Assembly (NCBI GenBank): GCA_964544955.1
Contig: CAZJEB010000002.1
Location: 124,001-188,000 of the forward strand
Direction: 5' to 3'
Source of the DNA: JAAZPT01 sp964544955
GTDB taxonomy: Bacteria; Bacillota; Clostridia; Christensenellales; Aristaeellaceae
DNA length: 64,000 nucleotides
The translations under genes and the position numbers were made by a program. This document shows, piece after piece, positions 51,213 to 60,530 of the stretch (positions are counted from its first letter, which is position 1; each line of letters starts with the position of its first letter). The notes beneath the pieces are model-generated. The model saw nothing but the letters and a program-made list of their open reading frames with translations, ran no database searches and was not told where the DNA came from.

Positions 51213-52280
51213 TTATTTACAATACTTTTTTATTAGTTCTACAATTTCCTTTGTGCCATCCTTAGCCATATCGGTTTCCATATTGTTGATAAGGGATTGT
51301 TTATCGTTATATAAGCTATTTATGGCTTCTATAAAACTTTCCTTATTCATGTTTTCTTGTAGTAATAGCTTTGCAATTCCTCTTTGCTCAAAGCTTTTAG
51401 CATTTAATATTTGATCGCCTCGGCTTGCCCCTAGGGGTAATGGTATTAATAACATAGGCTTTTTTAATGCGTGAAATTCTGTTATTGAGTTACTTCCGGC
51501 CCTAGATACTATAATGTCGGCAGCTTGCAAAACATTTGGCAATGTTTCGTGTAAATAAGGTATTTGCACATAGCCATCTTTATCAAGTAAACTTTCATTT
51601 ACTTTACCTTCGCCACAAATATGTAGTATATCAAACTTGCTTATTAGTTCATTAATACTTTCGTGTAAACATTCATTTATAGCTAAAGCGCCTTGGCTAC
51701 CGCCCATAACAAGCAATATTGGTTTGTTTCCATCTAATTTGTATTCATTTAGGGCTGTATCTTTGCTACCATTAAACAATTCTTTCCTTAAGGGTGTACC
51801 TGTATAATAGCATTTTGCACCTAGCTTTGTGCTACATTCGGGAAATGTGCTTGCAATGGCTTTTGCAAATTTACTGCTTATTTTTGTTGCAAGGCCGGGG
51901 GTAATATCGCTTTCGTGGCAAATAATTGGAACCTTGTTTAATTTTGCGGCAATCACAACAGGTACAGCAACAAAGCCACCCTTACTAAATACAACATCGG
52001 GTTTAATTTTTCTAATATGAAAAAATGCTTGAATTGTTCCTGCAGCAACTTTAAATACATCTTTAAAGTTTTCCCAACTAAAATAGCGCCTTAGTTTTCC
52101 GCAGTATATTCCTTTATAATGTATGCCTTCCCTTTGCATTATTCCCGCTTCTATACTATTTTTTGAGCCTATGTATTCAATTTCAAAGCCTTCATCCTTT
52201 AGCAAAGGTATAAGGGCAAGGTGGGGGGTTACATGGCCTGCAGTACCACCACCAGTTAAAAGTACAAGTTTTTTATTCAA
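51213..52280 (-). CDS. murG: Undecaprenyldiphospho-muramoylpentapeptide beta-N-acetylglucosaminyltransferase
   Basis: The membrane-associated GT28 enzyme that adds GlcNAc to lipid I to give lipid II. 355 residues. GGGTAGHVTPHLALIPLL is the N-terminal glycine-rich motif, VVFSKGGFVAVPVVIAAKL and CHESDITPGLATK follow, then LLVMGGSQGALAINE and SRAGSNSITEFHALKKPM for UDP-GlcNAc. The start is TTG after AGGAGGCA; no ATG is near. It lies apart from the mur/div cluster; its only upstream neighbour on the strand is pfkA, behind a terminator. Confidence 0.95.
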   Translation of the reverse strand: MNKKLVLLTGGGTAGHVTPHLALIPLLKDEGFEIEYIGSKNSIEAGIMQREGIHYKGIYCGKLRRYFSWENFKDVFKVAAGTIQAFFHIRKIKPDVVFSKGGFVAVPVVIAAKLNKVPIICHESDITPGLATKISSKFAKAIASTFPECSTKLGAKCYYTGTPLRKELFNGSKDTALNEYKLDGNKPILLVMGGSQGALAINECLHESINELISKFDILHICGEGKVNESLLDKDGYVQIPYLHETLPNVLQAADIIVSRAGSNSITEFHALKKPMLLIPLPLGASRGDQILNAKSFEQRGIAKLLLQENMNKESFIEAINSLYNDKQSLINNMETDMAKDGTKEIVELIKKYCK

Positions 52281-52300
52281 GGCTATGCCTCCTAAAAATA

Positions 52301-52322
52301 ATAAGGCGGAAATCCGCCTTAT
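52301..52322 (-). terminator. Terminator of pfkA
   Basis: Inverted repeat ataaggcgg/ccgccttat with a 4-nt loop; on the minus strand followed by a modest T-rich stretch. It lies between pfkA and murG. Confidence 0.7.
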
Positions 52323-52326
52323 AAAA

Positions 52327-53370
52327 TTATAGTTTATTTATTAATTCATAGCTTGCGTGGTTAAACTTATGGCGAATGTTCAAAGCATCTTCTATAGGCA
52401 AGTTGTAAACACTTCCGTGTTTTTGGCCTATTGCAACGTTTGCTCTTCCGCTTCTTATAAGGTTAACTGCTTCCTCAGCTGTAGCAAAGGCAAATGAACA
52501 GTCACTAGATGTGGGTGTTGCACCCCTTTGGGTATAACCAACGGTTGTTGCCCTTATTTCAACTTTGCATAGGGCTTTAATTACCTGTGCAAGCCTATTT
52601 ACATCCATCTCTTCATCGTCATGAACTTTAACGCCACTTTCCCTTAGCACACTTAACCAGTCAAAGGGTTTCATTTTATGCCAACAGTGTTCACCCATAA
52701 CGAGTGTTGCCCTATTGTTGCCCCTTTTAATTAGGCTGTTAAACCTAGCGGCTATATCCTCTATGCTCCATTCCCTTTCAGGAACCACAAGCAATTCTGC
52801 GCCTGTTGCCATAGCTGTTTTAAGTGCTATATCACCACTGCGTCTACCCATAACTTGAACAATATGGGGGCGATCATGGCTTCTTGATGTTGCCCTTATG
52901 CTCCTTACTGCGTTTGTACTTACGTTAACAGCAGTATCATAGCCTAAGGTTTTTTCTGTATATCCAAGGTCGTTATCTATTGTGCCTGGTATGCACACGC
53001 AGGGTATACCTAAGTCTGATAGGAATTGAGCACCAGTAAAGCTGCCATCACCACCAACAACTATCATAGCTTCAAAGTCGTTATCATTTAGGTTTTTAGC
53101 TGCTTGTTTACGAACTTCTGGGTCATAAAAAGCTTTGCAGCGTGCAGTCCTTAAATAAGTACCTGGTAAATCAGCAATATCAAGGAGCTCTGTCTCTGTA
53201 AAGGTTTCAATGTCATCTTCGTTCATTTCAAGCAAACCGTTATAACCTTGCTTTATTCCTACTAATGGCATGCCATAATAGTTGGCTATTCTTGCAACGG
53301 ATACAACGCAGGCGTTCATACCTGGGCTATCACCACCGCTTGTTAGTATTCCTATTTTCTTAACTGCCAT
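52327..53370 (-). CDS. pfkA: ATP-dependent 6-phosphofructokinase
   Basis: The glycolytic enzyme that phosphorylates fructose 6-phosphate. 347 residues. GILTSGGDSPGMNACV, VVGGDGSFTGAQFL, CIPGTIDNDLGYTEKTLGYD, VQVMGRRSGDIAL and VGYTQRGATPTSSDC are the family's motifs. Glycine in GGDGS and in PGTIDND are ATP-type rather than pyrophosphate-type residues. It is a little longer than the bacterial 320-residue enzyme. The second ATG was chosen (AAGGAG 7 nt upstream); the first overlaps the site. Confidence 0.93.
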   Translation of the reverse strand: MAVKKIGILTSGGDSPGMNACVVSVARIANYYGMPLVGIKQGYNGLLEMNEDDIETFTETELLDIADLPGTYLRTARCKAFYDPEVRKQAAKNLNDNDFEAMIVVGGDGSFTGAQFLSDLGIPCVCIPGTIDNDLGYTEKTLGYDTAVNVSTNAVRSIRATSRSHDRPHIVQVMGRRSGDIALKTAMATGAELLVVPEREWSIEDIAARFNSLIKRGNNRATLVMGEHCWHKMKPFDWLSVLRESGVKVHDDEEMDVNRLAQVIKALCKVEIRATTVGYTQRGATPTSSDCSFAFATAEEAVNLIRSGRANVAIGQKHGSVYNLPIEDALNIRHKFNHASYELINKL

Positions 53371-53423
53371 ATTCATACTCCTTAAAATAATTTTTGCTTT
53401 AATAAAAAATAATCGGCTTTCAC

Positions 53424-53451
53424 ATTATAACACAAAAAACGATAATTGCAA
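53424..53451 (-). promoter_or_regulatory. pfkA promoter
   Basis: On the minus strand TTGCAA (53451-53446), 16-bp spacer and TATAAT (53429-53424) with an extended TGT just before the -10. Confidence 0.6.
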
Positions 53452-53492
53452 ATGTTTACCATAAAATGTAAAAGTTTACTAAACCTTTACAA

Positions 53493-54014
53493 TCATGCCC
53501 ATGTATTGCGTTTTACCTTCTTGGGGTCAAATTTGTCCTTCGGTCGGTGGTCGTCTTCACTATGCCCAAGGGCTATTACATTTAGCGGGATTATGTGAGG
53601 CGGTAGTTGTAATATTTCGCTTACTTTTTTTAAACTGTTTTCAACGGGATGAACACCTATCCATAAGCTTCCAAGTCCCAAAGCCTTAGCGGCAAGCAAT
53701 ATGTTTTGCGTTGCGGCAGAGCAATCTTGCACCCAAAAATCTTTATATAAAGGTAGTTTCATTTTTAAATTACCACATACTGTTATTGCAAGGGGTGCGG
53801 TGTAAAGGGCTTTTGCAAAGTGTAAACCTTTGCCAATTTTATGTAGTATTTCAGTATTATCAATAACAACAAAAGCCCATGGTTGCCTATTTACAGCGCT
53901 GGGGGCTGCCATGCCCGCATTAAGTAGTATATTAAGTTGTTCCTCTGTTACAGGCCTATCGCTAAACTTTCTAACGCTAGTTCTTGTCATTATGGTATCA
54001 ATAGTAGTATTCAT
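53493..54014 (-). CDS. Nitroreductase-family flavoprotein
   Basis: A 173-residue FMN-dependent oxidoreductase. TRTSVRKFSDRPVTEEQLN is the R-[ST]-x-R-x-[FY] start, AGMAAPSAVNRQPWAFVVI the FMN loop, and AATQNILLAAKALGLGSLWI the dimer helix; IIPLNVIALGHSEDDHRPKD is the C-terminal flavin-binding turn. It likely reduces quinones or nitro compounds with NAD(P)H. GGAGA precedes the ATG. It is a single gene of a different subgroup from the one at 27311. Confidence 0.88.
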   Translation of the reverse strand: MNTTIDTIMTRTSVRKFSDRPVTEEQLNILLNAGMAAPSAVNRQPWAFVVIDNTEILHKIGKGLHFAKALYTAPLAITVCGNLKMKLPLYKDFWVQDCSAATQNILLAAKALGLGSLWIGVHPVENSLKKVSEILQLPPHIIPLNVIALGHSEDDHRPKDKFDPKKVKRNTWA

Positions 54015-54087
54015 AAAATCTCTCCTTAACTACTATTATAAACGTTAAACTATAATTTTCAAGCTGTTTAAAAGCATTTTGTATTAA

Positions 54088-54116
54088 TTGACATTAAATA
54101 TTAATAACATTATAAT
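54088..54116 (+). promoter_or_regulatory. Consensus promoter of the surface-sugar cluster
   Basis: TTGACA (54088-54093), 17-bp spacer and TATAAT (54111-54116), a perfect sigma-A match; start about 30 bp before the aminotransferase ATG. Confidence 0.85.
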
Positions 54117-54149
54117 TAATATGATATTTAGTATTTGGAAGGTTTTTAT

Positions 54150-55289
54150 ATGAATTATCCTTTTAATGTTCCCCCATTTTTAGGTGAAGAATTAAAATAT
54201 ATAAAAGATGCAGTGGATCGCCGCAAAATATGTGGCGATGGCTTTTATACCAAGGAATGTAATAAATTTTTAGCCGATTATTGCCAAAGTGAAGGGGCAC
54301 TACTTACAACAAGTGGAACCCATGCCCTAGAAATGGCAGCAATACTGCTTAATATAAAAGAAGGTGACGAGGTTATTATGCCTAGTTTCACCTTCGTTTC
54401 AACAGCAAACGCCTTTGCCCTTCGTGGCGCAAAGTGCGTTTTTGTTGATGTAAGGCCAGATACTATGAATATTGATGAAACACTTATAGAGCAGGCTATT
54501 ACACATAAAACAAAGGCAATAGTTCCTGTTCATTATGCAGGCTTGGCTTGTGAAATGGATACAATATGCGCAATAGCCAAAAAATACAATATAGCAGTAG
54601 TTGAGGATGCAGCCCAAGGGGTTACATCAACATATAAGGGCAAGCAACTTGGGTCAATTGGCGATATTGGTTGCTTTAGCTTCCACGAAACAAAAAACTT
54701 TAGCATGGGCGAAGGTGGTGCCGTTTTATTAAAAACCCAAGAACTTGCTGAACGTGCTGAAATTATTCGTGAAAAAGGTACAAATAGAAGCCGATTTTTT
54801 AGGGGCTTTGTAGATAAGTATACATGGGTGGATATTGGTTCATCTTACTTACCTAGCGAGCTTAATGCTGCGTACCTATGGGCACAGCTACAAGGGCACC
54901 AAACAATAACCAATGCACGAATGGCTGCGTGGAATACATATTATAAATGTTTAAAACCCTTGGCAGATAAGGGGCTAATTGAATTACAAGCACAAATTGA
55001 AGGCTGTGAACATAATGCCCATATGTTTTATATAAAGGTTAAGGATATTGACGAAAGGTCTGCCCTTATAGAATATTTAAAAGAACGAGGCATACAGGCA
55101 GTATTCCATTACATTCCCTTGCATAGTGCAGAGGCAGCTAGCAAATATGGCTATTTTAAAGGTGAAGATAAATATACCACAAGCCATAGTGAAAGGCTTT
55201 TAAGGTTGCCCTTATATTATGATTTAAAACCAAGCGATTGTGAAATTATATCAAACGAAGTTTATAATTTTTATAAAATTAAACCTTAA
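54150..55289 (+). CDS. DegT-family sugar aminotransferase, WecE/ArnB-like
   Basis: A 379-residue PLP enzyme that aminates a nucleotide-linked keto-sugar. TTSGTHALEMAAIL, DEVIMPSFTFVSTANAFALR, VPVHYAGLACEMD, VEDAAQGVTSTYKGKQLGSI and the PLP-lysine region FSFHETKNFSMGEGGAV place it near WecE, the TDP-4-keto-6-deoxygalactose aminotransferase; ArnB of the aminoarabinose pathway is a cousin. GGAAGG precedes the ATG, 5 codons inside the longest frame. It opens a five-gene cluster that also has a GT2, two half-flippases and a GT-C-like protein. No sugar dehydratase gene is in the window. Confidence 0.88.
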   Translation: MNYPFNVPPFLGEELKYIKDAVDRRKICGDGFYTKECNKFLADYCQSEGALLTTSGTHALEMAAILLNIKEGDEVIMPSFTFVSTANAFALRGAKCVFVDVRPDTMNIDETLIEQAITHKTKAIVPVHYAGLACEMDTICAIAKKYNIAVVEDAAQGVTSTYKGKQLGSIGDIGCFSFHETKNFSMGEGGAVLLKTQELAERAEIIREKGTNRSRFFRGFVDKYTWVDIGSSYLPSELNAAYLWAQLQGHQTITNARMAAWNTYYKCLKPLADKGLIELQAQIEGCEHNAHMFYIKVKDIDERSALIEYLKERGIQAVFHYIPLHSAEAASKYGYFKGEDKYTTSHSERLLRLPLYYDLKPSDCEIISNEVYNFYKIKP

Positions 55290-55304
55290 TGAAAGGCTTA
55301 TTAT

Positions 55305-56255
55305 ATGAGCAATACTTTATTATCCTTTGTTATACCCTGTTATAACTCTAAAAACACAATAACAGCAGTTGTTGATGAAATAATTGATACCGTTAAATCA
55401 AGGCAAGGTTACGATTATGAAATTATTTTGGTGTCTGATTCATCTCCAGACTCTGTTTATGATGTTATAAAAAACCTTGCTACAACAAACCCAAAGGTAA
55501 AGGGAATAAATTTTGCCCGCAACTTTGGCCAACATGCTGCAATTATGGCGGGGTTTAGGCATAGTAAAGGGGATATTGTTTTTTCCCTTGATGATGATGG
55601 GCAAACCCCAGCGGATGAGCTTTATAAACTGGTTGATGTTGTTCAAAATGGAGCTGATATAGTTTTTGCACGTTACAAGGTAAAAAAACATAATGGGTTT
55701 AGAAACTTTGTTAGTAAAATAAATAGCTATATGATGGAAACTTTAACCAACAAACCAAAACAATTAGCTGTAAGTAGCTATTTTGCTGCAAAACGTTTTA
55801 TTATTAACGAAATGGTCCATTATAAAAACCCCTACCCTTATTTAGGCGGCTTAATATTTAGGTCAACAAGCAATGTTGCCCATGTGGATGTTGAGCATAG
55901 GGAGAGGGTTGAGGGTAAATCCAACTACTCTTTTAAAAAGCTTATGGCTTTATGGCTAAATGGCTTTACAGCATTTTCAGTTAAACCCCTTAGAATTAGC
56001 ACCTATATTGGTTTAATTACTGCTGCGGTAGGCTTTATATACGGCTTTTACACAATTATTCATAAGTTGATAAACCCAAATGTGCTTATAGGTTACAGCT
56101 CTATTATGGCTGCAATGCTATTTATAGGTGGTTTGGTTTTACTTATACTAGGAATGATAGGCGAATATATTGGTAGAATTTATATATGCATAAACGAGTC
56201 GCCTCAATATGTAATAAAGGAAAAAGTTAACTTGGAGGATGTTAATGAGCAATAA
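55305..56255 (+). CDS. Polyprenyl-phosphate glycosyltransferase, ArnC/GtrB-like (GT2)
   Basis: A 316-residue protein. An N-terminal GT2 domain has LSFVIPCYNSKNTI, LVSDSSPDSVYDVI, FARNFGQHAAIMAGF and DIVFSLDDDGQTPADE (the D-D-D motif for nucleotide sugar and metal). Two C-terminal membrane segments (about residues 233-260 and 265-295) and the basic VEGKSNYSFKKLMALWL near 205 mark the ArnC/GtrB/DPM1 branch, which loads a sugar onto undecaprenyl phosphate. ATGA-type overlap with the next gene. The sugar is probably the amino-sugar from the upstream enzyme. Confidence 0.9.
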   Translation: MSNTLLSFVIPCYNSKNTITAVVDEIIDTVKSRQGYDYEIILVSDSSPDSVYDVIKNLATTNPKVKGINFARNFGQHAAIMAGFRHSKGDIVFSLDDDGQTPADELYKLVDVVQNGADIVFARYKVKKHNGFRNFVSKINSYMMETLTNKPKQLAVSSYFAAKRFIINEMVHYKNPYPYLGGLIFRSTSNVAHVDVEHRERVEGKSNYSFKKLMALWLNGFTAFSVKPLRISTYIGLITAAVGFIYGFYTIIHKLINPNVLIGYSSIMAAMLFIGGLVLLILGMIGEYIGRIYICINESPQYVIKEKVNLEDVNEQ

Positions 56256-56592
56256 CAAGCTTGCCACATATGGCATGTTAAATTTTGCTCTTTTGCTATA
56301 CTCCCTTTCCACTGTGGCTATGAAGTATGCAGCAGGTAGCAACTTTTTATCCTTCACATTTATAGCTTGTTATGGCATAGCTTTAATACTTTTAGCTGTT
56401 TATGCTTTTATTTGGCAAAAGGTATTGGCTAAATTGCCATTAACAACAGCCTATGCAAATAAGGGTGTTGTTGTAATTTATGGCTTTGTGTTTGGTGCAT
56501 TACTATTTGGTGAACAAATTAGCCTAAAAGCTGTTATAGGTGCTGTTATAGTATTAGTAGGAATATATTTGGTGGTGGGTGGCGATGAATAA
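56245..56592 (+). CDS. SMR/EamA-type half-flippase, ArnE-like
   Basis: A 115-residue protein of four membrane segments with the small-multidrug-resistance layout: ALLLYSLSTVAMKYAA, a loop, TAYANKGVVVIYGFVFGALLF, then GEQISLKAVIGAVIVLVGIY. Its glutamate in G-E-Q-I-S is in the SMR/EamA position. It overlaps the glycosyltransferase gene by 11 bp and the next SMR gene by 8 bp; a neighbouring second SMR gene suggests a heterodimer. GGAGG precedes the ATG at 56245. Confidence 0.82.
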   Translation: MSNNKLATYGMLNFALLLYSLSTVAMKYAAGSNFLSFTFIACYGIALILLAVYAFIWQKVLAKLPLTTAYANKGVVVIYGFVFGALLFGEQISLKAVIGAVIVLVGIYLVVGGDE

Positions 56593-56923
56593 TTTGGCTT
56601 TATTTATTGCACTTACAGGTGCATTATTAGGTGCAGTATCACAGTTTATGCTTAAATTAGCAGCAAATAAAAATTATAAAACTGGCTTACAACAATATGC
56701 TAACCCTTTAGTTATAGGTGCCTACCTATTGTTAATAATTATTACACTAGCAAACCTTTATTCCTTAAGGTTTATACCTATATCACTTATGCCACTTATA
56801 GAGGCAACAAGCTATGTTCATGTGGCTATTATAGGTTACTTTTTTTTAAAGGAAAACATATCCACAAAAAAAATTATAGGCTTAGCTTTAATAATTATAG
56901 GCCTAATTATTGCAAGTATATAA
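56585..56923 (+). CDS. SMR/EamA-type half-flippase, ArnF-like
   Basis: A 112-residue protein of four membrane segments: LFIALTGALLGAVSQFMLKLA, a loop of polar residues, LMPLIEATSYVHVAIIGYFFL, and KENISTKKIIGLALIIIG. The K-E-N-I-S motif matches the G-E-Q-I-S in the partner gene. Such pairs (ArnE/ArnF) flip lipid-linked sugars across the membrane in Gram-negative bacteria. The ATG (56585) lies inside the end of the partner gene. Confidence 0.82.
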   Translation: MNNLALFIALTGALLGAVSQFMLKLAANKNYKTGLQQYANPLVIGAYLLLIIITLANLYSLRFIPISLMPLIEATSYVHVAIIGYFFLKENISTKKIIGLALIIIGLIIASI

Positions 56924-56932
56924 GGAGTAACA

Positions 56933-58723
56933 ATGCTGCCAACAGTAAATAAAAAATATAATGACTTAATATTAAAGTTTGGTATTATTATACTTTTGTT
57001 ATGGCCTATACTTTTTGTTACAAGAGGTGTAGATTTGCACGATGCAGGCTATTACCTTGCCAACTATAAGTATTATTTAAGTGGTGAGCTAACCCCAAAT
57101 ATTAGTATGGCATTAACAAACATTGTTGGTGCATTAATATATAAAATAAGCCCAGATGCAAAACTGCTAACTTTTAGGGTATTAGATTGGGCTTTGAATG
57201 CTTTTACATGGTACTTTATTATTAAACTATTTAAAGACCATATACCAGCCGTATGGCTTATACCTATGATGTTTGTAGCGGAGGCCATGATAAGGCGTTA
57301 TCCTATGACCCTTAGCTATAACACATTTTCATTTTCGTTTTTTGTTTTAGCTTTATATTTGCTAATAAAGGGCTTAAATGAGGATAATCAAAGATATGTA
57401 AATATAAGTGGATTAATAATAGGCTTAAATGTTTTTTTTAGAATACCCAATGCCTTGCAGGCGGTAACCGTGTTTTTGCCTTTATGGTATGCATTTACAG
57501 GCAAAAACACTATGGCAAAAGGCTTTAAACAAGCTTTAAAATTCACATTATTTGGTTTTATTGGTTTATTTATTGGCTTTGGCTTGGTAGTTGCATTATT
57601 TGGTGTTAATAACGTAATTGATGGGTTAAACTCCTTATTTCATTTATCAAAAGGCGATAGTAGCCATGGTATAGGTAGCATGTTTGATAGAATATATAGG
57701 GAGGCGTACACAGGTATAAGCTTTATTATTGAGCAATACAAGGTTTATGTTGCAATATTTTTATCTAGCATTTTTTTAACCGCATTTGTTGCAAGGTTTA
57801 AATCAAAATTTAAATATTTACTGTATTTTTTTGCAGCTATAGGCGTTATATTCGCTTCATGGTGGATATCTAGAAGAATAACTCAAAGCACATCAGTATT
57901 TATAATAGTTGTAATTTCTATGCCTTTAAGTGTGATTGGTGCTTTTATTTATAGAAAAATCAAACCAATTTTATCATTAATTTTAGCAAGTAATGTTGTG
58001 TTTATGGTTACAGTTCCATTGGGCACTGATAATGGTCTTATGCAGTTTAATTGTGCCTTACCCTTTGTGGCACTATCAATAGTTGCTGCTTTAAACAATT
58101 TACCCTATGCATGTAAATATGTTAATAGGGCTATAAATGATATTGATAATTCAAAAAGTGCATTAAAGTTAAACAAAGCAAATATAGGTGTTTTTTGTGC
58201 TCATGTAATTAAAAACACCGTAATATTACTTTTAGCTGTATTTATAGGAATAAATATTAAAGCTGCTGCTTATGATACCCTTTATAAAATAAGTTATGGC
58301 GATTTTGGCTATGAATATTTAAATACAAGCAACAATGTTCCTCAACTTTTTGGTATGAAAACCGTGCCAGAAAGGGCGATTGGCCTTGAAAAATATTATG
58401 AAGCTATAAATAAAGATGAGTTAAAAGGTGAAAAACTAATGGTAATAGGCGATGCACCCCTTGTTTATACCTTATCGGATAACAAACCTTTCTTTGGGGA
58501 AGTTTGGGCGGATTTAGATGTTATAAGCTATGAAAAATATACAACTAAGCTTAACAAGGCGGCTGAAGATGATGAATTACCCTTGATACTTATAGCTGAT
58601 TTTAAGCAAATTAACAGACTACTTAAAAAATCAAAAACAAATTTTGCTGAGGAATTTGTTAAAAATAACAACTACACATTAATTGGAGAAGATATTACAT
58701 TTAAATTATATAAAGCAAATTAG
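56933..58723 (+). CDS. GT-C-fold-like polytopic membrane protein
   Basis: A 596-residue protein with about 11 membrane segments in the first 460 residues and a C-terminal soluble domain (about residues 460-596). The first extracytoplasmic loop starts TRGVDLHDAGYYLANYKYY; the acidic D-x-x-D-x-G-Y pattern is the metal/donor site of GT-C glycosyltransferases that use lipid-linked sugars. It has no clear subfamily match. Its place after a polyprenyl-P transferase and flippases suggests that it moves the flipped sugar onto a surface acceptor. AGGAG precedes the ATG. Confidence 0.65.
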   Translation: MLPTVNKKYNDLILKFGIIILLLWPILFVTRGVDLHDAGYYLANYKYYLSGELTPNISMALTNIVGALIYKISPDAKLLTFRVLDWALNAFTWYFIIKLFKDHIPAVWLIPMMFVAEAMIRRYPMTLSYNTFSFSFFVLALYLLIKGLNEDNQRYVNISGLIIGLNVFFRIPNALQAVTVFLPLWYAFTGKNTMAKGFKQALKFTLFGFIGLFIGFGLVVALFGVNNVIDGLNSLFHLSKGDSSHGIGSMFDRIYREAYTGISFIIEQYKVYVAIFLSSIFLTAFVARFKSKFKYLLYFFAAIGVIFASWWISRRITQSTSVFIIVVISMPLSVIGAFIYRKIKPILSLILASNVVFMVTVPLGTDNGLMQFNCALPFVALSIVAALNNLPYACKYVNRAINDIDNSKSALKLNKANIGVFCAHVIKNTVILLLAVFIGINIKAAAYDTLYKISYGDFGYEYLNTSNNVPQLFGMKTVPERAIGLEKYYEAINKDELKGEKLMVIGDAPLVYTLSDNKPFFGEVWADLDVISYEKYTTKLNKAAEDDELPLILIADFKQINRLLKKSKTNFAEEFVKNNNYTLIGEDITFKLYKAN

Positions 58724-58732
58724 GAGGGAACT

Positions 58733-60520
58733 ATGAAAAATTTCAACTTAGCTGCTATACACCACCAAAATAAAGAGGAATACCGTTACTGCAATTCTGA
58801 TGGAACTGTTGTGCTTATGCTTAGAACAGGCCGTGGGGATTGGGAAAAGGTTACAGCATACATAAGCAATGGCTATGGGGCAAAGAACTTTTACCAGTCA
58901 ACCCAGGTACAAATGTACCTTGCTGCCCAGGATGAAATGTTTGATTATTATAAAATAAAATTTGACCCTGAAGATCCGCGTATTAGGTATATATTTGCCC
59001 TTGAAAACAAAGGTATAAAATTATTCTATAACCCTGATGGAGTAAAGAGTGAAAAGGAATTAGTTACATCAGAAGGGGTAGTTACATTTGTTTATGCCTA
59101 TGCTTACCCAGCAGAACCCAAGCCAGAGTGGGCAAGGGGCTGTGTAGCATACCAAATTTTCCCTGATAGATTCTGCCGTAAGGGAAAAATGGAAAAAAAT
59201 ATTGAAAGATGGAATAGCAAAAATATTACATCTGATAAGTTTTTTGGTGGAAACATTGCTGGTATGATATCTAGTGTGCCCTATTTAAAACGCTTGGGTA
59301 TACAAATGGTTTATATGACACCAATATTTTTATCCGACACATCCCACCGTTATAATACCTTTGATTATTACCAAATTGACCCAATGATTGGTACAAAGGA
59401 AGAACTTAAAGAACTTGTTGATACATTGCATAAAGCAGGTATAAAAATAATGCTTGATGGTGTATTTAACCATAGTGGTCAAGAATTTGCTCCATATAAA
59501 GATGCAATTGAAAAACGCGAAAATAGCGAATATTATGATTGGTTCTTCTTTGGTGCTAAGGAATCACCAGAATGTGGCTATGCTTGTTTTGCCCATGAAA
59601 AATATATGCCTAAATTAAACTTGAAAAACCCTGCCGCAGCAGAATATTTTGCAAATGTTGGTAGGTATTGGATTAGAGAATGTGGCATTGATGGTTGGAG
59701 GCTTGACGTAAGCCCTGAAGTTCATCCTGATTTTTGGCGTTACTTTAGGCGCGAAGTTAAAAAGGAAAACCCTGATATACTTATTGTTGCAGAGTGCTGG
59801 GATGACTCCCGTGAATGGTGTAATAATGGTGATATGTTTGATAGCACAATGCACTATGTATGGAGCCGTGCTGTTTGGCAAATGTTTGGCGGTAGGGATA
59901 TTACAATAAAGGAATTTGATGCAAGAATAAACCGTGCTTTTGTAACCTATCCAGAAGAAGTAACAGAGGTGCTTTGGAACATATTGGGTTCCCACGATAC
60001 TATGCGTATATTAACAAGGGTTGGGGAACGCCTTGAAAGTTTAGAATCTGCTGCGTTTTTCCAAATGACTTGCCCAGGCATACCAATTATTTACTATGGT
60101 GATGAAATAGGCATGAAGGGTGAAAATGACCCCTATTGTCGTTACCCAATGAAGTGGAACGATACTAAGGAAAACAATGTTTTGCGTTATTATAAATTGC
60201 TTGCTCATTTAAGGCAAAAATATCCATCCCTTATGTATGGTGATTATAAAACTTACCTTGTTGATGATGAGGCAGGCATTTATGCATACACAAGGAATTA
60301 TAAAAACGAAAGCATGCTTTGTATAATTTGCGCTAAGGATATAGATCAAAGCAGGGTAACAATAGCTATACCAAACGAGCTTGCTAAGCGTATATATCTA
60401 AGGGATGAGATAAGCTCTGAAAGGTATAATTGTGCAAATGCTAACCTTGTGCTACCATATAAATATGGAAAATGCTACGCTTTCCCAATAACAAAAACAT
60501 TAGACCAATTAATGAAATGA
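58733..60520 (+). CDS. GH13 alpha-amylase family, neopullulanase/maltogenic type
   Basis: A 595-residue enzyme without signal peptide, so cytoplasmic. An N-terminal beta domain (residues 1-125, CBM34-like) precedes a GH13 barrel. Region I is LDGVFNHSG, region II GIDGWRLDVSPEV (nucleophile D), region III LIVAECWDD (acid/base E), and region IV LGSHDTMRI. It likely degrades maltodextrins, pullulan or cyclodextrins taken up into the cell. It starts 9 bp after the membrane-protein gene with GGAGGG, so may be co-transcribed with the sugar cluster. ftsY follows after 10 bp. Confidence 0.9.
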   Translation: MKNFNLAAIHHQNKEEYRYCNSDGTVVLMLRTGRGDWEKVTAYISNGYGAKNFYQSTQVQMYLAAQDEMFDYYKIKFDPEDPRIRYIFALENKGIKLFYNPDGVKSEKELVTSEGVVTFVYAYAYPAEPKPEWARGCVAYQIFPDRFCRKGKMEKNIERWNSKNITSDKFFGGNIAGMISSVPYLKRLGIQMVYMTPIFLSDTSHRYNTFDYYQIDPMIGTKEELKELVDTLHKAGIKIMLDGVFNHSGQEFAPYKDAIEKRENSEYYDWFFFGAKESPECGYACFAHEKYMPKLNLKNPAAAEYFANVGRYWIRECGIDGWRLDVSPEVHPDFWRYFRREVKKENPDILIVAECWDDSREWCNNGDMFDSTMHYVWSRAVWQMFGGRDITIKEFDARINRAFVTYPEEVTEVLWNILGSHDTMRILTRVGERLESLESAAFFQMTCPGIPIIYYGDEIGMKGENDPYCRYPMKWNDTKENNVLRYYKLLAHLRQKYPSLMYGDYKTYLVDDEAGIYAYTRNYKNESMLCIICAKDIDQSRVTIAIPNELAKRIYLRDEISSERYNCANANLVLPYKYGKCYAFPITKTLDQLMK

Positions 60521-60530
60521 GGTTTATGCC

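Noticed and set aside
54088..54149. Riboswitch upstream of the surface-sugar cluster
   Set aside because: The leader is only about 25 nt from the predicted transcription start to the ATG, too short for one.
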